A stretch of DNA of 64,000 bases, from assembly GCF_001426665.1 (NCBI RefSeq), contig NZ_LMEY01000027.1, forward strand, positions 100,439 through 164,438, written 5' to 3'. Each line of letters opens with the position of its first letter. Position 1 is the stretch's first letter. Shown here in pieces: positions 1 to 8,175 of the stretch. The position numbers and the translations under genes are program-made. Below the pieces are notes generated by a model. The model was not told the origin of the DNA. It did not search any database and worked only from the letters and a program-made list of their open reading frames with translations. The DNA is from Rhizobium sp. Root1334 (GTDB lineage Bacteria; Pseudomonadota; Alphaproteobacteria; Rhizobiales; Rhizobiaceae).

Positions 1-372
1 GAAGGGATCGCGCATGCGGGCCTGCGCACCGGCGGAACCGGAGCGCTGATGCGATTGTTGCGGCGCATTCTTGGCATTCTTGTTGACGCCGACAGTCCAG
101 GTCGGCCGGTGGCCGGTGATGGCTTCCTTCTGATAGCGGGCAATCTCGTTATCAGACAGGCCGGAAAAGTAGTTGTAGCCCTTGTTGTATTCCTTGACGT
201 GCTCGAAGCAGAACATGAAAAACTCGTTTTCCGCGTGGCGGCCCACGGGTGCACGATGAACAGCATTCTCCTCGCACCCGTCCCATTGGCATTTGGGTGC
301 CATCGGCTCGGGTTTCTGGGTCACCCTGCGGCGCGTCCGTATCCCGTCGAAGTATTTTGAATCGAGTTTCAT
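1..372 (-). CDS. J-domain (DnaJ-like) protein, N-terminal part only
   Basis: The reverse strand opens at an ATG at 372 and stays open to the window edge, so only the first 124 residues are visible. The visible part begins MKLDSKYFDGIRTRR and carries a Cys/His-containing N-terminal region (CQWDGC, then CFEH) followed by a YNKGYNYFSGLSDNEIARYQ segment. This is the N-terminal extension I associate with the rhizobial J-domain protein next to bolA; the J domain itself would lie beyond the window. The gene is divergent from bolA with a 161-base gap. Assignment to the DnaJ family is from recalled family context, not from a visible HPD motif. Confidence 0.7.
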   Translation of the reverse strand, partial: MKLDSKYFDGIRTRRRVTQKPEPMAPKCQWDGCEENAVHRAPVGRHAENEFFMFCFEHVKEYNKGYNYFSGLSDNEIARYQKEAITGHRPTWTVGVNKNAKNAPQQSHQRSGSAGAQARMRDPF

Positions 373-533
373 GGCGCTAATTATGGGGCGTGGCGGACGC
401 CACAACAAGAATTGACAAATCGGAATGTTGCAGGCTTTGTGAACCCATTTTGCACCGCGCAAAAAGCAATCCCGCACAGGTTGCCCGATCGAGATCGGAA
501 CCTACGGAAAAGCCAGAGAAACGGGGCTAAAAC

Positions 534-815
534 ATGTCACTTCAAAGCCGCATCGAAACCAAGCTCACCGCGGCCTTTTCTCCCGAACGATTGATTGTTG
601 TCAACGAAAGCCACCTGCATGCCGGCCACCATCCCGATATCGACGGCACCGGCGAAACCCATATGCGGGTGCGAATTGTTTCCAGCGCTTTCATCGGCAT
701 GAGCCGCGTCGCTCGCCATCGAGCCATCAATGATGTCCTGAAGGCCGAAATCGACGCGGGATTGCATGCGCTCGCCCTTGAACCGGCTGTTCCCGGGGAA
801 ACAACCCGCTGGTAA
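534..815 (+). CDS. BolA family protein
   Basis: A 93-residue BolA-type protein. BolA proteins adopt a KH-like fold and usually partner monothiol glutaredoxins in Fe-S/iron regulation, or act as morphology and stress regulators. The sequence shows the family pattern: VVNESHLHAGH near residue 25 (the invariant His region), MRVRIVSSAF, and a helical RHRAINDVL segment. Length is normal for the family. It is divergent from the J-domain gene upstream, an arrangement seen in related rhizobia. Which BolA subtype it is cannot be settled by eye. Confidence 0.9.
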   Translation: MSLQSRIETKLTAAFSPERLIVVNESHLHAGHHPDIDGTGETHMRVRIVSSAFIGMSRVARHRAINDVLKAEIDAGLHALALEPAVPGETTRW

Positions 816-1034
816 GGATAGCGATAGCGTTTAGTGAAGCAACGAACCGGGATCGAAGGGTCTAATTCGTGCTGAATTGACGAAATTGTGGCCAACATCT
901 ACAATTGCAGATGGGACGACAGAATAGTCGGATCGTACGATCCGTTCCTTTATTACGACATACAGAAAATTTTCATCACAGGCGGAGCCGGTTCAAGGTT
1001 GTCCGGTGAGCCCTCTATTTTTGAGGTCAAGACG

Positions 1035-2618
1035 ATGCTCAGGAGGTTTGGGCTTGTCGCGGCGTTCGTCGCCGCGTTTCTATCATTCAGCGAGGTATCG
1101 GCAGCAACGCCGTCCGGTAAAAAAGTAGCCCTCGTCATGGGCAACAGCGCCTACAAGCACGCAGTCGAGTTACCAAATCCGAAAAACGACGCCAAACTGA
1201 TGGCGGAAACGTTCCGCACGGCAGGCTTCACCGTCATCGAAGGCGAAGATCTCGACAAGACGGCGATGAGCGCATTGGTCGATCAGTTCACCGAGATCGC
1301 CTATGACGCCGACATTGCCGTTGTCTACTATGCCGGCCACGGCCTGCAGGTCGATGGACGCAATTATCTCGTGCCGGTCGACGCACAGCTGGAAAAGGCA
1401 GCTCAGTTGCAAACGCGCACCGTCCCTGCCGAAAAGTTCCTGGCCGCCCTGCCGCCGGACCCGGCCGTCAGCATCATCATCCTCGATGCCTGCCGCGACA
1501 ATCCGCTAGCGCGTTCCTTGGCAAAGGTGATGCCAGCCAGCCGCTCCGCCTCGATGGGCGTGGGGCTGGCGCCGGTACAGGCCAACAATCAGGCAGCCGG
1601 CGCGGGCGGCCTGCTCATCGCCTATGCAACCGATCCCGGCGCCGTTGCGTATGACGGCAAGGGCATCAACAGCCCCTATACCACTGCCCTTGCGCGGCAT
1701 CTGACGACGCCGGGCCTTGAAATCCAGAGTGCACTGACGCGGGTTCGCGCCGATGTTTCGGAAGCGACCGGCGGCGCGCAGCATCCCTGGCACAACGCCT
1801 CGCTGTCCCGCGAAGTCTTTATCGGCGGCGATCCGGCAGCGCAGGCCGCTGTTACCATCCCCTCCGAAGCAAAGCCTTCCGGTGAAACGGCTTCCGCCGG
1901 CGCCAACGACGTCAATTGGACCGTCGAGCAGAAATTGTGGGAAGAAGCTTCCAAGCGCAACACCGTCGCCCATTACGAGCTTTACCTGCAGCAATATCCG
2001 AGCGGCAATTTCGCCACCCTTGCCAAGCTCAATCTCGACCAATTGAAAGCAACGGCGACCACGCAAATTGCTTCCATTGCCCCTGCCGGCGAGGCAGCAG
2101 CCTCGGCTTCGCAGGTCCGTACCGCGGTTGCCATGCCTGATGATGTCAAGCTGAGCATCGGAACGCCGGAAACGGAAACCACGCTCAACCTCGACAAGGA
2201 AGGCCGGATCGATCTGCAACTGCGGCTCGGCGCACTCGGTCATGTCACCGGTGGTGCGGATGGTGCGCTCGGCGCCCGCTCTCGCGCAGCGATCGGGGCA
2301 TGGCAACAGCAGAACGGCATGGTTGAGACAACCTACCTGACGCAGCAGCAACACATGTTCCTGGTCGTGCAGACCGATCCGATGATGCCGCAGATCCGCG
2401 CGCAGTACGAAGCGCAGAAAGCTGCCATCGCGGTTCGCAAGGCACAGAACCCGGTTCGCCAGAAAGTGGCTGGGCAGCGCGTCAAGCGGCAGCACGATGG
2501 CGCAACCCTGGAAGGTCCTGTCGAACGACAGGGAAATAGCAGCATGGATCCGGCAGGCGCGGCCTTTGCCGGTGGCCTGCTCGGCGGCGCCCTTGGCGGT
2601 ATCATCGGCAGCCGCTAG
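1035..2618 (+). CDS. exported caspase-like (peptidase C14) protein with peptidoglycan-binding-like domain
   Basis: The frame opens at 888, but the ATG at 1035 is preferred because it starts a clear signal peptide (MLRRFGLVAAFVAAFLSFSEVSA). The mature protein begins with a metacaspase fold: KVALVMGNSAY strand, catalytic His in YYAGHG (about residue 102) and catalytic Cys in ILDACRDN (about residue 153). After an Ala-rich linker a segment near residues 395-445 (LQLRLGALGHVTGGADGALG, then AIGAWQQQNG) looks like a type-1 peptidoglycan-binding fold. The C-terminus ends in a glycine-zipper (GGLLGGALGGIIGSR). The substrate is unknown. It appears to be a single-gene unit. Confidence 0.85.
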   Translation: MLRRFGLVAAFVAAFLSFSEVSAATPSGKKVALVMGNSAYKHAVELPNPKNDAKLMAETFRTAGFTVIEGEDLDKTAMSALVDQFTEIAYDADIAVVYYAGHGLQVDGRNYLVPVDAQLEKAAQLQTRTVPAEKFLAALPPDPAVSIIILDACRDNPLARSLAKVMPASRSASMGVGLAPVQANNQAAGAGGLLIAYATDPGAVAYDGKGINSPYTTALARHLTTPGLEIQSALTRVRADVSEATGGAQHPWHNASLSREVFIGGDPAAQAAVTIPSEAKPSGETASAGANDVNWTVEQKLWEEASKRNTVAHYELYLQQYPSGNFATLAKLNLDQLKATATTQIASIAPAGEAAASASQVRTAVAMPDDVKLSIGTPETETTLNLDKEGRIDLQLRLGALGHVTGGADGALGARSRAAIGAWQQQNGMVETTYLTQQQHMFLVVQTDPMMPQIRAQYEAQKAAIAVRKAQNPVRQKVAGQRVKRQHDGATLEGPVERQGNSSMDPAGAAFAGGLLGGALGGIIGSR

Positions 2619-2637
2619 GCTTAACGCAGCCTGCCAA

Positions 2638-3972
2638 TCATTCGATGCCTTCGCTCTTCACCGCGAGCGAGGGCATTGTTACATCATCGGCCGGCCGGAT
2701 CCGCAGCCGCGTGATCCGGTTTTTCACCCGCTTCATCACGGTGAAGCGCTTGCCGTAAAACGTGAACGCCTGCCGTTCTTCGGGAATCGTTTTGGATTCG
2801 TGGATCACAAGACCAGCCACCGTGGTTGCCTCCTCGTCCGGAAGGTTCCAGTCGAGTGCGCGGTTAAGGTCGCGGATCGGCACGCTGCCATCAACAACGA
2901 CCGAACCGTCCGCCTCCTGCCGCACGCCCTGGATTTCGATATCATGCTCGTCGGAGATATCACCGACGATTTCTTCCAGAATATCCTCCAGCGTCACCAG
3001 ACCCTGCACCTCGCCATATTCATCGACGACGATGGCGAAATGCACCTTGCGGCGCAGGAAGGCATTGAGCTGCTCTTTCAAATTGGTGGTTTCGGGCACG
3101 AACCACGGCTTTTGCGCAATCCGGACAATATCGAGATTTTCCGGCTCGACATCCGGTTCAGCCAGGGCCCGCAACAGATCCTTGGCATGCACGACACCAA
3201 TGATGTTGTCGGTCGATCCGCGCCAGACCGGCATACGGGTGTAGGGGCTTTCCAGCACCGCGCGAACCGCCACTTCCGGCGCATCGTCGGCATTGATGCC
3301 GCGCATCGACGTGCGGTGGATCATGATGTCGGAGATTTCGAGTTCGCCGAGATCAAGAACGCCACCAAGCCGGTCGCGGTCAGCCTTGATGACGGACCCT
3401 TCGCGATGCAGGAAATCGACAGCCCCGCGCAACTCTTCATGCGCCGTCAGCATCGGCATTTCCGAAGACAGGTTGATGCCGAACAGGCCGAGAATGCGCC
3501 GGACGATCCAGTTCACCAGGCTGGAGACCGGACCGACAATGCGAACGACGATATCGACCGCCCGGGCAACGACAAGCGCAAACCGGTCCGGCGATGCGAT
3601 CGCCCAGCTCTTCGGCAACACTTCGGCGAAGATGACCAGAATGACCGTCATCGCCAGCGTCGCATAGGCAACGCCGGACGCTCCGAAGAAATGCAGGAAC
3701 AGACTGGTTGCGATCGACGACGACAGGATATTGGCCAGGTTATTGCCGATCAGCAGCACACCGATCAGCCTGTCGCGGCGCTCGATCAGGCGGTTGACCA
3801 GTCCAGCGCGCTCATCACCATTGTTCTCCAGCGTGTGCATGCGTGACCGGGACGCAGCCGTGAGCGCGGTCTCCGAGCCCGAAAAGAACGCCGATAGCAG
3901 GATCATCGCGACAATGATCAGGATGCCCGGACCGTAGTCAGCCAGAAACAGTGTGAATGTCTCGTTGCTCAT
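2638..3972 (-). CDS. CNNM/CorC-type (HlyC/CorC family) membrane protein with CBS domains
   Basis: 444 residues with the usual order: an N-terminal DUF21/CNNM membrane domain of about four helices (FSGSETALTAASRSRMH motif near residue 30, IGNNLANIL near 75), two CBS domains (residues about 210-330, including FAIVVDEYGEVQGLVTLED), and a C-terminal CorC/HlyC domain (VVDGSVPIRDLNRALDWNLP). These proteins are thought to act in divalent cation (Mg2+/Co2+) efflux or its regulation; haemolysin is a historical misnomer. Its ATG overlaps the aroB stop by four bases, so it is the third gene of aroK-aroB-CNNM. Confidence 0.92.
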   Translation of the reverse strand: MSNETFTLFLADYGPGILIIVAMILLSAFFSGSETALTAASRSRMHTLENNGDERAGLVNRLIERRDRLIGVLLIGNNLANILSSSIATSLFLHFFGASGVAYATLAMTVILVIFAEVLPKSWAIASPDRFALVVARAVDIVVRIVGPVSSLVNWIVRRILGLFGINLSSEMPMLTAHEELRGAVDFLHREGSVIKADRDRLGGVLDLGELEISDIMIHRTSMRGINADDAPEVAVRAVLESPYTRMPVWRGSTDNIIGVVHAKDLLRALAEPDVEPENLDIVRIAQKPWFVPETTNLKEQLNAFLRRKVHFAIVVDEYGEVQGLVTLEDILEEIVGDISDEHDIEIQGVRQEADGSVVVDGSVPIRDLNRALDWNLPDEEATTVAGLVIHESKTIPEERQAFTFYGKRFTVMKRVKNRITRLRIRPADDVTMPSLAVKSEGIE

Positions 3973-5102
3973 CCCGGATGCTTTTCCTTCAGAAAGGCGC
4001 TGACTTCCGATCCCGGAACGTCATCGGCGACAAACGACTGGCCGATGCCGCGCGTCAGGATGAAGGTAAGCTTGCCACCGCTGACCTTCTTATCCTGGGC
4101 AATCGCATCCATCAGTTTGTCCACAGGCGGCAGGGTGCCAGGGATTTCATCCATGCGCGTCGGCAAGCCGACCGTCTTCAGGTGCGCTTCCACACGTTTG
4201 GCGTCGTCCGGGCTTGCCAGATTCATGCGCGCCGAGAACTGATACGCCAGCACCATGCCGATCGCCACGCCCTCGCCGTGCACCAAGCGCGTACCATCAT
4301 ACAGTGTCGCTGCCTCCAGCGCATGCCCGAATGTGTGCCCGAGATTGAGCAGCGCACGGCGGCCATTCTCGCGCTCGTCGGCCGCAACCACATCGGCTTT
4401 CGCCTGACAACTGATGGCGATCGCCTCGATACGGGCGTCGCCACCGGCAAACACGGCCTGCCAGTTGTTTTCCAGCCAGATAAAAAAGTCCGGCTTGTCG
4501 ATCAGCCCGTATTTGGCGACCTCGGCATAACCGGCCCTGAACTCGCGCTCGCTCAGCGTATCCAGCACGTCGGTATCGGCGAGCACCAGGTCGGGCTGAT
4601 GGAAGACCCCGATCAGGTTCTTGCCGTGCGGCGAGTTGATGCCGGTCTTGCCGCCGACGGAGGAATCCACTTGTGCCAGAAGCGAGGTCGGGATCTGGAT
4701 GAAGCGCGAGCCGCGCCGGGCGATCCCGGCGGCAAAACCGGTGAGATCGCCGATGACGCCGCCACCGAGCGCGATCACCGCATCGTTGCGCTCGATACGG
4801 GCGCCGAGGATCGCCTCGCAGACGGGGATCAGATGTTCAAAACTCTTGGTCTTTTCACCCGCCGGCAAAACCAGCGACACGGCCGTGATGCCCTTTTCCT
4901 TCAGGCTATCCATCAGCGGCTCGAGATAGAGCGGCGCGACATTCTCGTCGGTGATCACAGCCATGCGCCGCCCCTTCAGCCGGCCGGCGATCTCGTCCGC
5001 GGCGGTGGCGATCAGGCCGGGGCCGATCAGAATATCATAGGAACGGTCGCCCAGGTTGACGCGAACGGTTTTACGGGCGGCGGACAGGCTGGCAGTGGTC
5101 AT
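3969..5102 (-). CDS. aroB: 3-dehydroquinate synthase
   Basis: Converts DAHP to 3-dehydroquinate, step two of the shikimate pathway, using NAD and a metal ion in the cytoplasm. Recognisable motifs include GGGVIGDLTGFAAG (NAD-binding), PTSLLAQVDSSVGGKTGIN, the metal-ligand GHTFGHALE region and HGEGVAIGM. The ATG at 5102 (MTTASLSAARK) gives 377 residues and a 4-base gap to aroK; an upstream ATG at 5129 would overlap aroK by 23 bases and add residues not typical of the family. It is co-transcribed with aroK upstream and the CNNM gene downstream. Confidence 0.95.
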   Translation of the reverse strand: MTTASLSAARKTVRVNLGDRSYDILIGPGLIATAADEIAGRLKGRRMAVITDENVAPLYLEPLMDSLKEKGITAVSLVLPAGEKTKSFEHLIPVCEAILGARIERNDAVIALGGGVIGDLTGFAAGIARRGSRFIQIPTSLLAQVDSSVGGKTGINSPHGKNLIGVFHQPDLVLADTDVLDTLSEREFRAGYAEVAKYGLIDKPDFFIWLENNWQAVFAGGDARIEAIAISCQAKADVVAADERENGRRALLNLGHTFGHALEAATLYDGTRLVHGEGVAIGMVLAYQFSARMNLASPDDAKRVEAHLKTVGLPTRMDEIPGTLPPVDKLMDAIAQDKKVSGGKLTFILTRGIGQSFVADDVPGSEVSAFLKEKHPG

Positions 5103-5106
5103 GGCT

Positions 5107-5685
5107 TCACTTCTTCGGCATGGCGGCAAGAGCGGCGAGAACCTCTTCCACCATCACCTCTTTCTTCACATCACGGGACAGCACGGTCAGATCCGCCTGT
5201 GCATAGATCGGATAGCGGGCGTGCATGAGGTTTTCGAGCGTCTGCTTGGGGTTTTCAGTTTTCAGCAGCGGGCGGGTGTCGCGCTTGTTGACGCGCTCCC
5301 ACAGAACGTCGAGTTCGGCATTGAGCCAGACAGACAGGCCGTGCCGCTTTATATGCTTGCGGGTGCGCTCGTTGATATAGGCGCCGCCGCCGGTGGAGAC
5401 GATGCGCGGGCCGGTGTTCAGCAGCCGCTTGATGACGCGGGCCTCCAGCGCACGAAACTCGTCCTCGCCATAGGCTGCGAACAGTTCGCTGATGGTCATG
5501 CGCGACACGCGCTCGATCTCATGATCGGAATCGACGAAGGGAACCCCGAGCGCCGACGCGGTCATCCGGCCGATCGCCGATTTTCCGGCCCCCATCAGAC
5601 CGACGAAGACGAGGTTTCGTCGCCCGAGCGCGGCCTTCGCCCGCTCGATCAGCGCTTCGGAAACCGGTTCAATCACGTCGCTCAT
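5107..5685 (-). CDS. aroK: shikimate kinase
   Basis: Phosphorylates shikimate to shikimate-3-phosphate. The 192-residue protein has the Walker A motif [11 protein letters not shown] (residues about 29-39), the shikimate-binding DSDHEIE segment, and STGGGAYI. Length is slightly above the 170-175 residue core because of an N-terminal extension of about 20 residues, as usual in rhizobia. First gene of the minus-strand aroK-aroB-CNNM operon; its promoter should lie in the 158-base gap shared with the divergent small membrane-protein gene at 5844. Confidence 0.95.
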   Translation of the reverse strand: MSDVIEPVSEALIERAKAALGRRNLVFVGLMGAGKSAIGRMTASALGVPFVDSDHEIERVSRMTISELFAAYGEDEFRALEARVIKRLLNTGPRIVSTGGGAYINERTRKHIKRHGLSVWLNAELDVLWERVNKRDTRPLLKTENPKQTLENLMHARYPIYAQADLTVLSRDVKKEVMVEEVLAALAAMPKK

Positions 5686-5843
5686 GCAGTTTCAATTTCC
5701 CCGTTCCGTTCCGGTATCGACAAATCAGCCGGAAGCGTCAAGACTTCACGGCATACAAGGCAACCGGAATCCGGTGCGATACAGCGGTTCTTGCACTTGC
5801 AAACAGGCATGGTCATATAGACCCCTGACCCTAGGAGTTGAAA

Positions 5844-5993
5844 ATGCCCAGCCTGTTCCGGTTCCTGTTCATCTGCGCCCTGATCGCCGGCGTGATCTAT
5901 GGAACGATGATCGCGCTGGTAACCTTCGTCAATCCGGTGGAGCGCGACGTGACCATCCGCATCCCTTCCGAGCGGGTCAACAAACCGCAATGA
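5844..5993 (+). CDS. small single-pass membrane protein, translationally coupled to xerD
   Basis: A 49-codon frame: [20 protein letters not shown], then a hydrophobic helix running into a basic, hydrophilic tail ([17 protein letters not shown]). A good ribosome-binding site (AGGAG, 5833-5837) lies six bases before the ATG. Its TGA overlaps the xerD ATG in an ATGA arrangement (5990-5993), suggesting coupled translation. One transmembrane segment is predicted by eye at residues 4-30. No function is recognised. The strong RBS and stop/start overlap argue that it is real despite its size. Confidence 0.75.
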   Translation: MPSLFRFLFICALIAGVIYGTMIALVTFVNPVERDVTIRIPSERVNKPQ

Positions 5994-6946
5994 TCGATCT
6001 CTCAGCCGCCCATATGGAATCCTTCCTGGAGATGATGAGTGCCGAGCGGGGCGCCGCAAACAACACTCTGATCTCCTATGAGCGGGATCTGGAAGACGCC
6101 TATTCCTTCCTCAAGCAGCGCGGCGTCAAGCCGACGGATGCCGCCTCCGAAGACCTGCGTGCCTATCTCCAGCATCTGGCCCAGCAGGGGTTCAAGGCCT
6201 CGTCGCAGGCACGCCGGCTGTCGGCATTGCGGCAGTTCTACAAATTTCTCTATGCCGAGGGGCTGCGCACCGACGATCCGACCGGCGTTCTCGACGCACC
6301 GAAAAAAGCCCGGTCGCTGCCGAAGGTGCTGAGCATCGACGATGTTTCAAAGCTGATCGGCCAAGCGGAGCAGGAAGCAGCGCAAGGCGGCAACGATCCT
6401 GTTGCCCGCCTGCGCATGCACGCCCTGATCGAGCTGCTCTATGCCACCGGCATGCGCGTCAGCGAACTGGTTTCGCTGCCAGCCTCGGTGCTTGCCCAGA
6501 ATGGACGTTTTCTTGTCGTGCGCGGCAAAGGCAACAAGGAGCGCATGGTACCGCTGTCGCATGCGGCGATCCGGGCGATGCAGGCCTATGGCGCGGCGAT
6601 GGCCAGCAACAATGCCGCCCAGGAAACCCCACCGCCGGAAAGCCCGTGGCTGTTCCCCTCCTCCGGCAAGGCGGGATATCTGCCGCGTCAGGTTTTTGCC
6701 CGCGACCTCAAGGATCTCGCCGCCCGCGCCGGCATCCGCGTTGCAGCGATCTCGCCGCATGTGCTGCGCCATGCCTTTGCCAGCCATCTTCTGGCCAATG
6801 GCGCCGACCTTCGCGCCGTGCAGGAACTTCTCGGGCATTCGGACATTTCAACGACACAAATCTATACACATGTACTGGAAGAACGGCTGCATCAGCTGGT
6901 CCAGAACCATCACCCTCTTGCCAAACAGGCGAAAAAACAGGATTAG
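5990..6946 (+). CDS. xerD: site-specific tyrosine recombinase XerD
   Basis: 318 residues. XerD acts with XerC at the chromosomal dif site, activated by FtsK, to resolve chromosome dimers. The N-terminal SAM-like domain ([23 protein letters not shown]) and catalytic domain carry all expected active-site residues: R156 in GMRVSEL, K180 in VRGKGNKE, H257 and R260 in [14 protein letters not shown]283 in [10 protein letters not shown] and nucleophile Y292 in IYTHV. The start is the ATG overlapping the upstream small gene; the longer open frame upstream is not needed. Position before accA is typical of rhizobial chromosomes, so this is housekeeping XerD rather than a prophage integrase. Confidence 0.95.
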   Translation: MIDLSAAHMESFLEMMSAERGAANNTLISYERDLEDAYSFLKQRGVKPTDAASEDLRAYLQHLAQQGFKASSQARRLSALRQFYKFLYAEGLRTDDPTGVLDAPKKARSLPKVLSIDDVSKLIGQAEQEAAQGGNDPVARLRMHALIELLYATGMRVSELVSLPASVLAQNGRFLVVRGKGNKERMVPLSHAAIRAMQAYGAAMASNNAAQETPPPESPWLFPSSGKAGYLPRQVFARDLKDLAARAGIRVAAISPHVLRHAFASHLLANGADLRAVQELLGHSDISTTQIYTHVLEERLHQLVQNHHPLAKQAKKQD

Positions 6947-7025
6947 GAGCGCCAGAACCCTTGGCAGGGACGACGGGATCGTCATGTCCGAAGCCACTGA
7001 CGCAATATGATCGGAAACGCATCAC

Positions 7026-7979
7026 ATGCACAATTATCTCGATTTCGAAAAACCAATCTCCGATCTCGAAGGCAAGATTCACGAGCTGAAGAAGATTGCC
7101 AGCGAGGACGAGAGCATCGACACGGCCGACGAGGTCGAGCGTCTGGAAGTCCGCGCCCGCGAGGCGATGGCCGAAATCTATTCCAAGCTGAACCCCTGGC
7201 AGAAGACGCAGGTTGCGCGCCATCCGCAGCGCCCGCACTTCCAGGAATATGCCGCCAATCTGTTCACCGAATTCACGCCGCTCGCCGGCGATCGGAAATT
7301 TGCCAATGACGAGGCGATCCAGGCTGGTCTGGCGCGCTTCCGTGGCACCCCTGTCGCGGTCATTGGCCAGGAAAAGGGCAACGACACCAAGTCGCGCATC
7401 AAGCACAATTTTGGTAGCGCCCGTCCCGAAGGTTACCGCAAGGCGATCCGCGTCATGGAAATGGCGGACCGTTTCGGCCTGCCGCTGATCACCCTGATCG
7501 ACACCGCCGGCGCCTATCCCGGAATCGGCGCCGAAGAGCGCGGCCAGGCGGAAGCTATCGCCCGTTCGACGGAAATGTGCCTCAACATGCGCGTTCCGAT
7601 CGTCTCCGTCGTCATCGGCGAAGGCGGTTCCGGCGGGGCGATTGCCATTGCCACCGGCAGCCGCGTCTATATGCTGGAGCATTCGATCTACAGCGTGATC
7701 TCGCCGGAAGGCGCTGCCTCTATCCTCTGGCGCGACTCGACGCGTGCCAAGGAAGCTGCGACCAACATGAAGATCACCGCCGAGGACCTGAAGTCGCTGG
7801 GCATCATCGACGGTATCATCGGCGAACCGGTCGGCGGCGCACATCGTGATCCCGATGCCGTGATCGAGAAGACCGGCACGGTCATCGCCGACGCACTCAA
7901 GGAGCTTTCGGGCCGCACGGGCGACCAGCTGCGCTCCGACCGCCGCCAGAAATACCTGGCCATCGGGCGTCAGCTCTAA
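7026..7979 (+). CDS. accA: acetyl-CoA carboxylase carboxyltransferase subunit alpha
   Basis: 317 residues. With AccD it forms the carboxyltransferase that moves CO2 from biotin to acetyl-CoA, giving malonyl-CoA for fatty-acid synthesis. Family hallmarks: the N-terminal [19 protein letters not shown] helix, [10 protein letters not shown], the [20 protein letters not shown] crotonase-fold segment, and [14 protein letters not shown] (oxyanion/CoA site). Full length relative to the family. Separated from xerD by 79 bases. A LD-transpeptidase gene follows after about 195 bases. Confidence 0.97.
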   Translation: MHNYLDFEKPISDLEGKIHELKKIASEDESIDTADEVERLEVRAREAMAEIYSKLNPWQKTQVARHPQRPHFQEYAANLFTEFTPLAGDRKFANDEAIQAGLARFRGTPVAVIGQEKGNDTKSRIKHNFGSARPEGYRKAIRVMEMADRFGLPLITLIDTAGAYPGIGAEERGQAEAIARSTEMCLNMRVPIVSVVIGEGGSGGAIAIATGSRVYMLEHSIYSVISPEGAASILWRDSTRAKEAATNMKITAEDLKSLGIIDGIIGEPVGGAHRDPDAVIEKTGTVIADALKELSGRTGDQLRSDRRQKYLAIGRQL

Positions 7980-8175
7980 TCACATTTGCCGGTTTTGGAC
8001 AGTCCAGAGTGAAAACGGAGCGCGCGGTCCAACCTTGGCCATATTCGTGCGCTCTGGAACGCTTGCGGTAAGGCGCTTTTCTAGGGTTAATATTTTGTGA
8101 AGTATAAGGGAATATTGATTCCCTGTGGACTGCCGAAGCGGGAACGCCACGTTCGACAATTTTCTTGATGGACCT

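Noticed and set aside
2497-5228. Two plus-strand frames of over 400 codons opposite the CNNM and aroB genes.
   Set aside because: Both are shadows of genes with complete catalytic or domain motifs; long antisense frames are expected at this base composition.
5990-6946. Tyrosine recombinase as a sign of a prophage or integrative element.
   Set aside because: It matches housekeeping XerD and sits beside accA and aroK as in rhizobial core chromosomes.
8087-8101. TTAA-N7-TGAA upstream of the L,D-transpeptidase as a CtrA site.
   Set aside because: One mismatch, poor context and no independent support; one-mismatch sites are likely by chance in AT-rich gaps.
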